From NCBI RefSeq assembly GCF_963929015.1, contig NZ_CAWVHE010000001.1, forward strand, positions 77,187-141,186: DNA of 64,000 bases, written 5' to 3'. Positions 33,197 to 42,641 of this stretch are shown here, one piece after another. How positions within the stretch are numbered: position 1 is the stretch's first letter; each line of letters opens with the position of its first letter. Under the pieces are notes generated by a model that saw nothing but the letters and a program-made list of their open reading frames with translations, did not search any database and was not told the DNA's origin. A program made the translations under genes and the position numbers. Source of the stretch: Merdimonas sp963929015 (lineage in GTDB: Bacteria; Bacillota; Clostridia; Lachnospirales; Lachnospiraceae).

Positions 33197-33321
33197 TTTC
33201 TAGTTACTGATAACTTTGCCGGAAACGGATAGGTTTGCTCTATCGTATCGGCTGTCTTGTTAAGTATATTATAGCAAATATGCCGGAAACGTCAACCGCT
33301 AGTGTATCAATCCTTGCTCTC

Positions 33322-33780
33322 TTACTCCAGCGGCAGCCGGTAAGTAGCAAAGGTATCCATAAACTGTCCGCCATTTTTCCGATAAAATTCCATGGAAGGA
33401 GTATTCCAGGTAAGACACAGCCACTCCATCCTTGCTCCGCCCATCCGGGCCGCTTCCTTTTTCAGTTCCTCAAACAATGCTCTGCCGTAGCCTTTTCCCC
33501 GGTATTCTTCCAGCACCAGGAGGGCGTCGATGAAAATCCCCGCCCGGCCGAGATACCCGGAAAAGTTTCTAAAAAAGAGCGCCATACCCACTTCTTTTCT
33601 ATCTGCCAGGACAAACAAAGCCTTCGCCCCGTTCTCCCGCTCCAGTTCTTCTTGTAACAGCTCCGGTGTGGAAACCAGATGTTCCTCTGCCTTTTCATAT
33701 TCAGAAAGACGTTTTAAGAACTCCAGGACAAGGCCGGCGTCTTTCCCTTTTGCATAACGAAATCCTTTTTCTTCTTCCAT
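33322..33780 (-). CDS. GNAT-family N-acetyltransferase
   Basis: A 152-residue GNAT. ALFVLADRKEVGMALFFR and IFIDALLVLEEYRGKGYG hold the core, with the acetyl-CoA loop EEYRGKGYGRALFEEL. NTPSMEFYRKNGGQFMDTF ends the fold. It resembles diamine/thialysine acetyltransferases in layout, but the substrate is uncertain. GGAGGAGAAA precedes the ATG at 33780. It follows the C39 peptidase gene by 20 bases. Confidence 0.88.
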   Translation of the reverse strand: MEEEKGFRYAKGKDAGLVLEFLKRLSEYEKAEEHLVSTPELLQEELERENGAKALFVLADRKEVGMALFFRNFSGYLGRAGIFIDALLVLEEYRGKGYGRALFEELKKEAARMGGARMEWLCLTWNTPSMEFYRKNGGQFMDTFATYRLPLE

Positions 33781-33800
33781 TTTCTCCTCCTGCTTTTCTT

Positions 33801-34676
33801 CTATCCCTGACTGGTCTGATAAACCCACATGGCCTTGATCTGGTCGTGAATCTCTCCATATGTCCAGGTTCTCCCGCTGTTTTCTGTGCTAAACGGATCG
33901 TTGATCGTGATCTGTCCATTTTCATATCCGGTCATAACAATAAAATGGCCGTTCTGCGTAAAGTACCCGGGTCCCATACTGCAGATGACCGGATGCCCGG
34001 CCGAAAGTTCTGCCGAAAGTTCCTCTTCTGTAAGCAGTCCATTGTAACAGGAAAGGCCATAGGCCGAAGCCGCTTCCTGCATAAAAGTCCAGTAAGTATT
34101 ATTTTCGCTGTCCACCGACTGATTCTGTGTTCCATAGGCAGCCACCTTTGCCGGCGTAATAGACGGATCGTGATTCAGACCTGCCGCCACCATGGCAATG
34201 CAGGTAGGACCACAGCCGCTGGCTCCCACCACGCTGGTCCCGTAAGGGGCATAGCCCCAGCGCTCGTCCCACTGGATCAGAAGAGGAATCTGTCCGTCTA
34301 CATAATCCTCCCCAATATCTTCCGCATAGATCTGTCCTTTCTTTTCCCCGTAATGTTCCACATATGTCACAGTAGCCGGATTTTTATCCAGCATCTCGAT
34401 CACGCTTTTGGGATAGCCGGCCACAGACGCCTCCATCCGCACTCGTTCCAGCCGCTGCTCTGGTGTCTCAATATGAGGCCCCGCCATCTCCCACAATTCT
34501 TCCAGGGCTCTTGTTGCCGGCCCGCTCTCTTCCGCGTCCTGACCGACCGCCCGGTAAACACCGTATCCGATCATCCCGCCTGCCGCCACGACAAATACGG
34601 CGGCGACAGCGATCCAATAATAAGAATATCTCTTCTGCCATCTATTTCCCGGGTGTATCTCCTGTCCAAAATTCAT
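33801..34676 (-). CDS. Membrane-anchored C39-like cysteine peptidase
   Basis: A 291-residue protein with one N-terminal membrane helix (residues 20-38) and a C-terminal C39_2-type papain-like domain outside the cell. The nucleophile is Cys155 in GASGCGPTCIAMV, the His is in NGHFIVMTGY, and the polar residue is in ITINDPFS. The family cleaves peptides or wall-associated substrates; this one is not predicted. GAGGTGAATGGCAG precedes the ATG. Confidence 0.85.
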   Translation of the reverse strand: MNFGQEIHPGNRWQKRYSYYWIAVAAVFVVAAGGMIGYGVYRAVGQDAEESGPATRALEELWEMAGPHIETPEQRLERVRMEASVAGYPKSVIEMLDKNPATVTYVEHYGEKKGQIYAEDIGEDYVDGQIPLLIQWDERWGYAPYGTSVVGASGCGPTCIAMVAAGLNHDPSITPAKVAAYGTQNQSVDSENNTYWTFMQEAASAYGLSCYNGLLTEEELSAELSAGHPVICSMGPGYFTQNGHFIVMTGYENGQITINDPFSTENSGRTWTYGEIHDQIKAMWVYQTSQG

Positions 34677-34792
34677 CTGCCATTCACCTCGTACTTTGCT
34701 TGCTTTTCTCTTCGTTTCTTGCATTGCCATTATATAATACCTGGTTCCGGAAACACAACTTAAGTTTTGCTGAAGTTTTCCTAAATTACCTC

Positions 34793-34821
34793 TTGCATTT
34801 TAAAACCAAAGATGATATGAT
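34793..34821 (+). promoter_or_regulatory. Promoter of the tRNA-Gly gene
   Basis: TTGCAT (34793-34798), 17 bases, TATGAT (34816-34821); the tRNA begins 38 bases later. Confidence 0.75.
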
Positions 34822-34859
34822 ATAACACGTTCACGGGAAATTTCATAGTTTTTCTTTAT

Positions 34860-34930
34860 GCGGGTGTAGTTCAATGGTAGAACACCAGCCTTCCAAGCTG
34901 GATACGTGGGTTCGATTCCCATCACCCGCT
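34860..34930 (+). tRNA. tRNA-Gly (anticodon TCC)
   Basis: A 71-base cloverleaf. Acceptor arms GCGGGTG / CACCCGC pair fully. The D-loop contains AGTTCAATGGTAGAA. The anticodon stem is CCAGC / GCTGG with loop CTTCCAA, so the anticodon is TCC. The T-loop is GGTTCGATTCC. The discriminator is T. CCA is not encoded, and a T-run follows. Confidence 0.97.
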
Positions 34931-34980
34931 TTTTTCTATATTCTGAATTCATAAATCCATCATCAGGAGGAACTTCCACT

Positions 34981-35922
34981 ATGAACCTTGTATTTCTTGA
35001 TGCAAAGACAATCGGAGATGATATTGACCTCTCTGCTTTTGACCGTCTGGGAAATGTAGTTAAGTATTCGTTTTCACAGCCGGAAGAAGTACCGGAGCGG
35101 ATCAAAGACGCAGATGTGATCATCGTCAATAAGATCCGGGTAGACGAGGCGGCTGTAGGCGGCGCTTCCCGTCTGAAACTTGTGTGTGTCACCGCTACCG
35201 GCACCAACAACCTGGACAAAGAATATCTGGACCGCCGCGGCATTGCCTGGCGCAATGTTGCGGATTATTCTACCGAATCTGTGGCCCAGCACACCTTTGC
35301 CATGCTGTTTTATCTGCTGGAAAAGCTGCGCTATTACGATGATTATGTAAAAGAAGGCCGTTATATCAACGACACCGTCTTTACCCATTTTGCAGAACAT
35401 TTCTATGAACTGAAGGGAAAAACCTGGGGGATCATCGGCCTTGGGAATATCGGCCGCCGGGTAGCCGCTGTTGCGGAAGCTTTCGGCGCGCAGGTAATCT
35501 ATACCTCCCCTTCGGGAAGTGCGCCGCAGCCCGGATACCGCCAGGTATCCTTTGAGACCCTGCTTGCCGATTCGGATATTATCTCTGTCCACGCGCCCCT
35601 GAACCAGTATACAGAAGGGCTCATCGACCAGAAAGCGCTGGAACAGATGAAGCCTTCCTGCATCTTTTTGAATCTTGGCAGGGGACCAATCGTAAATGAA
35701 CAGGATCTGGCGGATGCACTTACAGAGAAAAAAATTGCCGCTGCAGGTCTGGACGTCTTGTGTCGAGAGCCCATGAGCAGCGACAATCCGCTGTCTGCCA
35801 TCAAAGACAGCAGACGCCTGTTTATCACGCCTCACATCGGCTGGGCCAGCATAGAGGCAAGAACCCGGCTGATGGACATTATTTATCACCAAATTACAGA
35901 ATTCTTCGGCCTGCCAGAATAA
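34981..35922 (+). CDS. D-2-hydroxyacid dehydrogenase
   Basis: A 313-residue NAD-dependent D-2-hydroxyacid dehydrogenase. The Rossmann motif is GIIGLGNIGRRVAAVAEAFG. Catalytic residues are visible as Arg in NLGRGPIVNE, Glu in CREPMSSDNP and His in ITPHIGWAS. It resembles glycerate dehydrogenase/hydroxypyruvate reductase, but the substrate is not certain. AGGAGGAACTTCCACT precedes the ATG. It lies 50 bases after the tRNA and could be co-transcribed with it. Confidence 0.93.
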   Translation: MNLVFLDAKTIGDDIDLSAFDRLGNVVKYSFSQPEEVPERIKDADVIIVNKIRVDEAAVGGASRLKLVCVTATGTNNLDKEYLDRRGIAWRNVADYSTESVAQHTFAMLFYLLEKLRYYDDYVKEGRYINDTVFTHFAEHFYELKGKTWGIIGLGNIGRRVAAVAEAFGAQVIYTSPSGSAPQPGYRQVSFETLLADSDIISVHAPLNQYTEGLIDQKALEQMKPSCIFLNLGRGPIVNEQDLADALTEKKIAAAGLDVLCREPMSSDNPLSAIKDSRRLFITPHIGWASIEARTRLMDIIYHQITEFFGLPE

Positions 35923-36355
35923 GCGCGCCTGCCGCAAGATAAAGATCAGCCAGGTTGGCGGTCAGTCTGGTAAGAAAAGAAGGGCCGGATGTAAGAGCAA
36001 TATAATCCGTCACCTTTCCGCTGCGTACCCGGTCCAAAAGATTTCCTGCGGCCCCTGCGGCCGCCAGGGTACATCCTGCTTTTTCAATCCTTCGTCCCCG
36101 CAGGAAAAAAAGACCGGTCCAGCCTGCGAACACAAGGACCGCAGCCGCACCGGTCAGCTTTTTTACTGTCTGCGGACGGTCCTCTAAGATTCCCAGCGCA
36201 AAGCCCGGATTATAGACCTTCCTGAGCATAAGCCTTTCTCCCGGCAGCATTCTGGTCTCTCCCGGCTCCAGACATTCTTCCACATATTGTCTGACCATTG
36301 CATCTGTTCCAAAAAGAAGAGCAAACAACCCGGGCATCCATCCATTCCCCTTCAT
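35894..36355 (-). CDS. lspA: Signal peptidase II-like protein
   Basis: A 153-residue integral membrane aspartyl peptidase that would cleave lipoprotein signal peptides after lipidation. Motifs: VYNPGFALGIL (N-x-G-x-x-x-G), GNLLDRVRSGKVTDYI with the first catalytic Asp, and TANLADLYLAAG with the second. Four hydrophobic segments are seen. It overlaps the convergent dehydrogenase by 29 bases. The ATG directly abuts the stop of the upstream small gene. It is more diverged than a standard LspA, so it could be a paralogue. Confidence 0.8.
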   Translation of the reverse strand: MKGNGWMPGLFALLFGTDAMVRQYVEECLEPGETRMLPGERLMLRKVYNPGFALGILEDRPQTVKKLTGAAAVLVFAGWTGLFFLRGRRIEKAGCTLAAAGAAGNLLDRVRSGKVTDYIALTSGPSFLTRLTANLADLYLAAGALILAGRRIL

Positions 36356-36646
36356 CTATACATCCTCTCGGATCCTTACGATCTCTTCTTCCTGTCTTTC
36401 AATCGCTTCTTCTCTCTTTTCAATCGCCTCGCAGAATGTAATGTAATCCGTATCCCGGATCTCGCCGTGCCGGAATTTTTCGTACACCATACGGCCAATA
36501 TCGATCAGATCTCTTTCATTTGCCCGTTTCAGTGAACGGATATCACTTTTTATCTTCTGGATCTCCAGGGTGTCTCCCGTCTTTTTCCCCAGATCGCTGA
36601 CTATTTCTGATAATTTCTGTTCCATTTCTTTAAAAAAATCTGCCAT
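36356..36646 (-). CDS. Small coiled-coil protein
   Basis: A 96-residue, highly charged helical protein: FFKEMEQKLSEIVSDLGKKT, then an acid/base-rich heptad region ending EAIERQEEEIVRIRED. No signal peptide or known catalytic motif. It resembles the coiled-coil part of small zinc-ribbon proteins in related bacteria but lacks the ribbon. AAAGGAGTGAAAAAG precedes the ATG. Function unknown. Confidence 0.78.
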   Translation of the reverse strand: MADFFKEMEQKLSEIVSDLGKKTGDTLEIQKIKSDIRSLKRANERDLIDIGRMVYEKFRHGEIRDTDYITFCEAIEKREEAIERQEEEIVRIREDV

Positions 36647-36682
36647 CTTTTTCACTCCTTTGCCTGTGATCCTGGCAACTTT

Positions 36683-38395
36683 CTAAAGCTGCCGCATCCG
36701 GTCCAGAGACTGGTACACATTCAGTGTCCCATACCCCCATTCCCGGTTTGGGTACTCCATATTTTCCCTTTTTGCCGCGCCGAGCACAATCGTATTGCGG
36801 ATCAGGACAGAATTTCTGAATCGGGCCTCCGGCTGCTCTCCCAGCCATTCCATAAGAAGGGCAGATGCTCCCGCCGCAATGGCGGCCCCGCCGCTGGAAC
36901 CGGTCCTTGTCACAAAGCCTCCGCCTGCCGCCGCGCCTTTCAGTTTTACCCCGGGCGCCGCATAATCGGGCTTAATGGTTCCATTTCTAGTATACCCTCT
37001 CCCGGAATGAATATCAACTCCATTATCCGCACCATTATAATATGCCACTGTCATTGCAGCAGGCGCGCTTCCAGGCTCCGTTATCGTCAGATTCGGGTCT
37101 GCTTCCAGAAAAAACACTTCCCCTTCCACAAATTCCTGCACCGGAAGCCAGACATGTACCTCTCCCAGCGCCCTCTGCAGCGACAGGATCTCCAGTTTCC
37201 AGACTCCTGGAGCCGGATCCAGGAATCTTAAGAATATCATCTGTGAATCATTATTTTCCAGCAGGAGCCGGTCTTCTACCGTAACCCGGGTCGCATCAAA
37301 GGAAAACAGCCATTCATATCTCTGCCCCTGTCTTAAAGAGACCGGTCCGGTCCGCTCTCCGGAAGGAGAGACCAGGGAGACGGTCGCCACATCCGGGAGC
37401 CGGACCCATACCTCTGCGGAGAATCCCTGGATCCCTTCTCCAACCCGGATCTCTGCGACTACGGTTTCCTGCGTTTTCTGAAACCGGTGATAAAAGTGAT
37501 GGCGGCCGGCCGCCTCATTTCCCGCCCCGATGACCACCGCCCGGTCTTCGGTGTACGCATACTGGTCCAGAGCTCTTGCCAGAAGCGAAGAGCCGTTGTG
37601 TCCGCCAAAGTTTGTCCCCAGCGCAAGACAGATCACCAGCGGCATTCCTCTTTCTTCTGCCAGGTGATGAAGATAGGCCAATCCTAAAAGGATATCATTT
37701 TCCTGGTAGCACACCACCTGCGGAGGAATCCCGTAGAAATCCTTCAGATATGCTTTCGCCGGTTTGAGCTTCACCATCGCCACAGACGCCTCCGGCGCCG
37801 CTCCCGCAAACCGCTCTTCCGGGACCGGGCTTCCCGCCGCCAGACTTGCCACATAGGTGCCGTGTCCGGCCACGTCAGCTCCTGGCAGCCTTCCTGCTTC
37901 CTGAGGGTTCTTCTGCGCTGCTTCCAGAAGCCGGTCGATCTCTTCCTGCGTATAACTGCTGCCATAGAAAAATCCCGCCGGCGGGCTTCCCTCCCTGTCG
38001 GTCTGATCCCAGATCCCCGCGATCCGGGTCCTGCCGTCCAGCCCCCGAAACACCGGATGGGCAAGATCAATCCCGGTATCCACAAACCCGATCATCACCC
38101 CTTCTCCTGTTGCCTGCAGCGCCGGAAGCGTCTGCACCGCGCTGATCCCCGCTCCATAAAGAGCGTCCATGTCAAGAGGCGTATAACACTTCGGCACCGC
38201 ATAATACCCGTAATCATAAAAAGAGAGAGACTCCTTTCCTTCCCCCTTTACCGACACGACCCGGCAGCCAAAGTCCCCGGACTGGATACAGACCTCTTCG
38301 CCTTCAAAAAGATTCTGATCCGCCCGGTAATCCGGGATCAGGAAATCCCAGTACGCCTCTGAAAGAATGTTTTCCCCGCATCTTTGATCTTCCAT
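36683..38395 (-). CDS. Subtilisin-like serine protease (S8, Csp-like)
   Basis: A 570-residue subtilase resembling the Csp spore-germination proteases. Catalytic Asp106 is in GFVDTGID, His178 in GHGTYVASLAAG, and Ser in TRTGSSGGAAIAAGASALL near residue 510. A long insert (about 320-450) is jellyroll-like. There is no signal peptide. The triad looks intact, unlike the pseudoproteases CspA and CspC. Its ribosome-binding site GAGGTG lies inside the stem of the preceding clpX terminator. Confidence 0.88.
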   Translation of the reverse strand: MEDQRCGENILSEAYWDFLIPDYRADQNLFEGEEVCIQSGDFGCRVVSVKGEGKESLSFYDYGYYAVPKCYTPLDMDALYGAGISAVQTLPALQATGEGVMIGFVDTGIDLAHPVFRGLDGRTRIAGIWDQTDREGSPPAGFFYGSSYTQEEIDRLLEAAQKNPQEAGRLPGADVAGHGTYVASLAAGSPVPEERFAGAAPEASVAMVKLKPAKAYLKDFYGIPPQVVCYQENDILLGLAYLHHLAEERGMPLVICLALGTNFGGHNGSSLLARALDQYAYTEDRAVVIGAGNEAAGRHHFYHRFQKTQETVVAEIRVGEGIQGFSAEVWVRLPDVATVSLVSPSGERTGPVSLRQGQRYEWLFSFDATRVTVEDRLLLENNDSQMIFLRFLDPAPGVWKLEILSLQRALGEVHVWLPVQEFVEGEVFFLEADPNLTITEPGSAPAAMTVAYYNGADNGVDIHSGRGYTRNGTIKPDYAAPGVKLKGAAAGGGFVTRTGSSGGAAIAAGASALLMEWLGEQPEARFRNSVLIRNTIVLGAAKRENMEYPNREWGYGTLNVYQSLDRMRQL

Positions 38396-38456
38396 AAAAA
38401 TTACACCTCATATATTTATCCCGGGAAAATTCCCTGCCTAAAATATATGAGGTGTC
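38395..38456 (-). terminator. clpX operon terminator containing the subtilase ribosome-binding site
   Basis: Arms ACACCTCATATATTT (38403-38417) and AAATATATGAGGTGT (38441-38455) pair; on the minus strand the stem is followed by AATTTTT. The 3' arm includes GAGGTG, eight bases before the ATG of the subtilase gene, so the site is sequestered when the hairpin forms. Confidence 0.85.
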
Positions 38457-38487
38457 TTTCTCTGTCATTCCCGGACTTTCCCAAGAC

Positions 38488-39918
38488 CTAAGAAAGCCTT
38501 GGTACTTCCTGGCCCCGAAGCTGGATGATGGGGCCGCCGGTTCCTTCTATGTATTCTTTTGTAATGGTTACCTGGCCGATGCTGTCATCCTTGGGGATCT
38601 CATACATGATATCCAGCATGAACTCCTCAATGATAGCCCGCAGCGCCCGGGCCCCGGTATCCTTCTTCATGGCCTTTTCTGCGATGGCCTGGAGTGCCCC
38701 GTCGTCAAAATCCAGCCGGACCTCGTCCAGGGCAAGCAGTTTCTGGTACTGTTTTAAGATAGCGTTTTTGGGCTCCTTTAAGATCTTGACCAGCATATCC
38801 TCATTCATGCCCTCCAGGGTAAATACAATAGGCAGCCTTCCCAAAAATTCCGGGATCATGCCAAAGTTTCTAAGATCTTCCGTCGTCACTTTGGAAAGAA
38901 TGGTCTTGTCATGGTCATATTTATCCTTCAGGTCTGCGCCAAAGCCGATAGAAGACTGTTTGGTCAGCCGCTCTTTAATAATGCTCTCCAGATCCGGGAA
39001 TGCTCCGCCGCAGATAAAGAGAATGTTTTTGGTATTCACCGTCGTCAGCGGCACCATGGCATTTTTACTGTTGGCTCCCACCGGCACTTCCACGTCGCTT
39101 CCCTCCAGCAGTTTTAACATTCCCTGCTGCACCGATTCCCCGCTGACATCCCTCTGATTCGTATTTTTCTTTTTGGCGATCTTGTCAATCTCATCAATGA
39201 AGATAATGCCCTGCTCCGCCTTTTCCACATCATTGTCTGCAGCGGCCAGAAGCTTGGAGACAACGCTCTCGATGTCGTCGCCGATATAGCCTGCCTCAGT
39301 AAGAGAAGTGGCGTCTGTAATGGCAAGCGGCACATCCAGGATCCTTGCCAGGGTCTTGACCAGATAGGTCTTTCCTGATCCGGTCGGCCCGATCATCAGC
39401 ATGTTGGACTTTTCTATCTCAATATCATCCATGGAGTCCGTAGCCACTCTCTTATAATGATTATACACTGCCACAGACATGGCTTTTTTTGCATATTCCT
39501 GCCCTACCACATATTCGTCCAGGCTGGCCTTGATCTTATGAGGCGCCGGGATCTTACGGATATCGATGAGGGGTTTGTGCTCTTCCCCTTCTTTTTTCTT
39601 TTTGATCTTCTGCTGCTTTGGGATGGCCTGTTCCAGATCTGCCATATTCATAAAATGCACGCCCGGCATGTTAAGAAGCTGGCTGTAATCGATCTGTCCG
39701 TTACGCATGGCGTCAAAACTTTTCTGCATACAGTCGCTGCATACCGAAAGTCCTCCGGGCAGGTCGATCATCTTTCCTGTTACGCTCTCTGGCCGGTGGC
39801 AGATGGAGCAGATTTTTTCATACTCCTCTTCTTTCTGGGATTTCTGATCCCCGGTCTCCTCCACAGCGCCCTCCACGGTTTCGATTTCCGTCCGTTCGTT
39901 TTTATCCTGTTCTGACAT
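38488..39918 (-). CDS. clpX: ClpX-type AAA+ unfoldase
   Basis: A 476-residue ClpX-like protein with a longer acidic N-terminus than usual. The zinc finger reads CSICHRPESVTGKM, then CSDCMQ. Walker A is GPTGSGKT and the pore loop region AGYIGDDIESVV. The IGF loop used to dock ClpP is kept in KQSSIGFGADL. No clpP or tig gene is beside it, so it may be a second ClpX. The ATG follows GAGGAAGGATAAT. It ends the long operon that begins at 46489. Confidence 0.92.
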   Translation of the reverse strand: MSEQDKNERTEIETVEGAVEETGDQKSQKEEEYEKICSICHRPESVTGKMIDLPGGLSVCSDCMQKSFDAMRNGQIDYSQLLNMPGVHFMNMADLEQAIPKQQKIKKKKEGEEHKPLIDIRKIPAPHKIKASLDEYVVGQEYAKKAMSVAVYNHYKRVATDSMDDIEIEKSNMLMIGPTGSGKTYLVKTLARILDVPLAITDATSLTEAGYIGDDIESVVSKLLAAADNDVEKAEQGIIFIDEIDKIAKKKNTNQRDVSGESVQQGMLKLLEGSDVEVPVGANSKNAMVPLTTVNTKNILFICGGAFPDLESIIKERLTKQSSIGFGADLKDKYDHDKTILSKVTTEDLRNFGMIPEFLGRLPIVFTLEGMNEDMLVKILKEPKNAILKQYQKLLALDEVRLDFDDGALQAIAEKAMKKDTGARALRAIIEEFMLDIMYEIPKDDSIGQVTITKEYIEGTGGPIIQLRGQEVPRLS

Positions 39919-39970
39919 ATTATCCTTCCTCAATCTACTTTGTTTTCTATGTTCTCTGGTCTGCTTTTTC

Positions 39971-41947
39971 CTAAGCTTCCGGCTCTTCTTCCCTTTGGAT
40001 CATCTGAAGAAATGTTTCTTCTGAAATAATGGGGATTCCAAGCTCATTGGCCTTTTTATTTTTGGAAGATGTGGAAGTTACATCATTATTAATGAGGTAA
40101 CTTGTTTTGGATGTCACAGAGCCTGTCACTTTCCCCCCCAGACTCTCGATCAGTTCTTTTACCTCGCTCCGGTTGGAAAAATGCTCCACGCTCCCGGTGA
40201 TCACAAAATTTACGCCTGCAAAGATCTGCTTCTTTTCAACAGTTTCTTCCGGGATCCGAAGTTCCTCCAGAAGTCTCCGGAATTGTTCCACATGCTCCTT
40301 CTGTGCAAAATATCCCACAAAAGCTCCTGCCAGCACCTCACCCACGCCGGGGATTGCGCTTAAATCCTCCCGGTCAGCCCGGAGCATGGCTTCCACATCA
40401 TTCCGAAACTCTTTGCAGATTACTTTCGCGTTGGCAAGACCGATACCCGGAATACCGATCCCGTAGATCACCCGCGCAAGAGTTGTGACCCTTGCCTTTT
40501 CCACACTGTCCTTCAGATTCTGGTATGATTTTTCCCCGAATCCCTCCATTCCCCGGATCTCTTCCTGATAGCGATCCAGATGGAAAATGTCTGCATATTC
40601 TTTAATATACCCCATTGCTATGAATTTTTCCAGTGTTGCTTCCGACAATCCCTCAATATTTAAAGCGTCCCGGCTTACAAAAAGGGCGAAAGATTTGATG
40701 TGCTTTGCCTGGCAGTCCGGATTGGCACAGTAAAGCGTCTTCGCATTCCCGTCCTGACGGATCTGTGTGGGACCGCCGCACACCGGACAGACTTTGGGAA
40801 TGTCCTTCACCCCGCTGCGGGTCAGATTCCGGGCAATCTGCGGAATGATCATATTGGCTTTGTAGACCTCTATGGTATCGCCAGTTCCAAGCTCCAGCTC
40901 TTCCATGATACTGATGTTGTGGACGCTGGCGCGGCTTACCGTCGTCCCTTCCAGTTCTACCGGTTCAAACACTGCTACCGGATTGATCAGCCCTGTTCTT
41001 GAAGGACTCCACTCAATTTCCAGAAGTCTGGTTTCCCGGACTTCGTCAGCCCACTTAAAAGCAAAAGAATCCCGGGGAAACTTGGACGTCCTCCCAAGAG
41101 AAGCGCCGTAAGCGATATCCTCATACGTCAGCACCAGCCCGTCGGAGGGGAAATCATTGTCCGCGATCCCGGCCGCAAACTCCTCCACAGTCCTTCGTAC
41201 CGTTTCTTTTGTGACCATGCGATATTCCACCACCTGGAACCCCTGGCTTTTCAGCCATTCCATCTGTGCTTTTCTGGAATTGTGAAAGTCTTCGCCTTCT
41301 GCCTTCACCAGGGTAAAGGCGTAAAACTTTACGTTGCGTTTTGCAGTAATCTCGCTATTTAACTGCCGCACCGAGCCACTGCACAAATTCCGCGGATTCT
41401 TGTATTTCGCATCGACATCGGCGATCTCCTGATTGATCTTCTCAAAATCCCGGTAGCCGATCACCGCCTCGCCCCGGAGGATCAGTTCTCCCTGAAAGGG
41501 GATGCGAAGGGGCAGATTCCGGAAGACCTTTGCATTTGCGGTCACCACCTCGCCTACTTCACCGTTTCCTCTGGTCACCGCTTTGTAAAGCTCTCCATCC
41601 CGGTAGGAAAGTACGATCGTCAGCCCGTCCATTTTCCAGGACATCAGAACCTCCTGGTCCCCTGCAAATGCTTCCAGCTCCGCCACGTCCTTGGTCTTAT
41701 CCAGTGACAGCATAGGGCTTTCATGGCGCTCTTTGGGAAGCTCGCTTCGCACTTCATATCCCACATTGACCGTGGGGCTGTTGGAAAGGGTGGTGCCCAG
41801 TTCCTGTTCCAGAGAAAGGAGTTCCTCATAGAGCCTGTCATACTCATAGTTGCTCATGATCTCCTGGGCGTCCTGATAATACGCTTTCCCTGCTTCATTT
41901 AAAATCTCTACCAGTTCCTGCATCCTGGCCTGCTTTGATCTGTCCAT
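39971..41947 (-). CDS. ligA: NAD-dependent DNA ligase
   Basis: A 658-residue ligase. The adenylated Lys105 is in SWKMDGLTIVL. GYRDFEKINQEIAD, a four-Cys zinc finger (CPVCGGPTQ to CANPDCQ), helix-hairpin-helix segments (SAIPGVGEVLAGAFVGYFA) and a C-terminal BRCT domain (FAGVNFVITGSVEHFSNRSE) follow in the usual order. It seals nicks using NAD. The ATG at 41947 has AGAGGAATTAT upstream and lies inside the end of the rluF-like gene, a 53-base overlap. Confidence 0.96.
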   Translation of the reverse strand: MDRSKQARMQELVEILNEAGKAYYQDAQEIMSNYEYDRLYEELLSLEQELGTTLSNSPTVNVGYEVRSELPKERHESPMLSLDKTKDVAELEAFAGDQEVLMSWKMDGLTIVLSYRDGELYKAVTRGNGEVGEVVTANAKVFRNLPLRIPFQGELILRGEAVIGYRDFEKINQEIADVDAKYKNPRNLCSGSVRQLNSEITAKRNVKFYAFTLVKAEGEDFHNSRKAQMEWLKSQGFQVVEYRMVTKETVRRTVEEFAAGIADNDFPSDGLVLTYEDIAYGASLGRTSKFPRDSFAFKWADEVRETRLLEIEWSPSRTGLINPVAVFEPVELEGTTVSRASVHNISIMEELELGTGDTIEVYKANMIIPQIARNLTRSGVKDIPKVCPVCGGPTQIRQDGNAKTLYCANPDCQAKHIKSFALFVSRDALNIEGLSEATLEKFIAMGYIKEYADIFHLDRYQEEIRGMEGFGEKSYQNLKDSVEKARVTTLARVIYGIGIPGIGLANAKVICKEFRNDVEAMLRADREDLSAIPGVGEVLAGAFVGYFAQKEHVEQFRRLLEELRIPEETVEKKQIFAGVNFVITGSVEHFSNRSEVKELIESLGGKVTGSVTSKTSYLINNDVTSTSSKNKKANELGIPIISEETFLQMIQREEEPEA

Positions 41948-42641
41948 ATAATTCCTCTAACTCCTGCTTACTTAATTCTCTGACGTCTCCGGGCTTCATC
42001 TTCCCGAGACGGATATTGACGATCCGCACCCGAAGAAGCTTTTCTACTTTGTATCCGCAGGCTTCACACATTCTGCGGATCTGCCGGTTCAGCCCCTGGG
42101 TCAGCGTGATGGAAAACGTATATTTCCCCAAAGCCTCCGCCCGGCAGGGCCTGGTCACTTCATTAAGCCCCTTTTCCTCATCCCGGATGTGTACGCCTTC
42201 CCGCATCCTCCTTAAAAACTCTTCGGTCACCGGCCGGTCCACCGTCACCTTGTATTCCTTTTCATGGCCAAACCGGGCCCGCATCATGCCATCGATCAGA
42301 TCTCCGTCATTGGTCATAATAAGAAGGCCTTCCGAATCCTTATCCAGCCGGCCGGCATAGGTAAGCCGGACCGGATAATCCAGATATCGGATAATATTTC
42401 TCTTTTCTCTCTGGTCCCCGGTACATACGATCCCTGCCGGCTTGTAGACGGCCAGCACAACTTTCCGGTTTCTGTCACGGATCTCTTTTTTCCCTACCTT
42501 TACCACCTGTCCCGGCTCCACCTGCATGCCGGGCACGGCCTTCCGGCCGTCTACCGTCACCTTCCCGGCCTGGATCAGCCGGTCCGCTTCCCGGCGGGAA
42601 CAGATCCCTGCCTCACTTAGATATTTATTCAGTCTCGTCAT
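41895..42641 (-). CDS. rluF: RsuA/RluF-type pseudouridine synthase
   Basis: A 248-residue synthase with an N-terminal S4 RNA-binding domain (LNKYLSEAGICSRREADRLI) and a catalytic core. The catalytic Asp lies in YAGRLDKDSEGLLIMTND, and ITLTQGLNRQIRRMCEACGY is the family C-terminal motif. It isomerises uridine in 23S or 16S rRNA; RluF is the best guess. It overlaps DHHW by 17 bases and ligA by 53. Confidence 0.88.
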   Translation of the reverse strand: MTRLNKYLSEAGICSRREADRLIQAGKVTVDGRKAVPGMQVEPGQVVKVGKKEIRDRNRKVVLAVYKPAGIVCTGDQREKRNIIRYLDYPVRLTYAGRLDKDSEGLLIMTNDGDLIDGMMRARFGHEKEYKVTVDRPVTEEFLRRMREGVHIRDEEKGLNEVTRPCRAEALGKYTFSITLTQGLNRQIRRMCEACGYKVEKLLRVRIVNIRLGKMKPGDVRELSKQELEELYGQIKAGQDAGTGRDFK

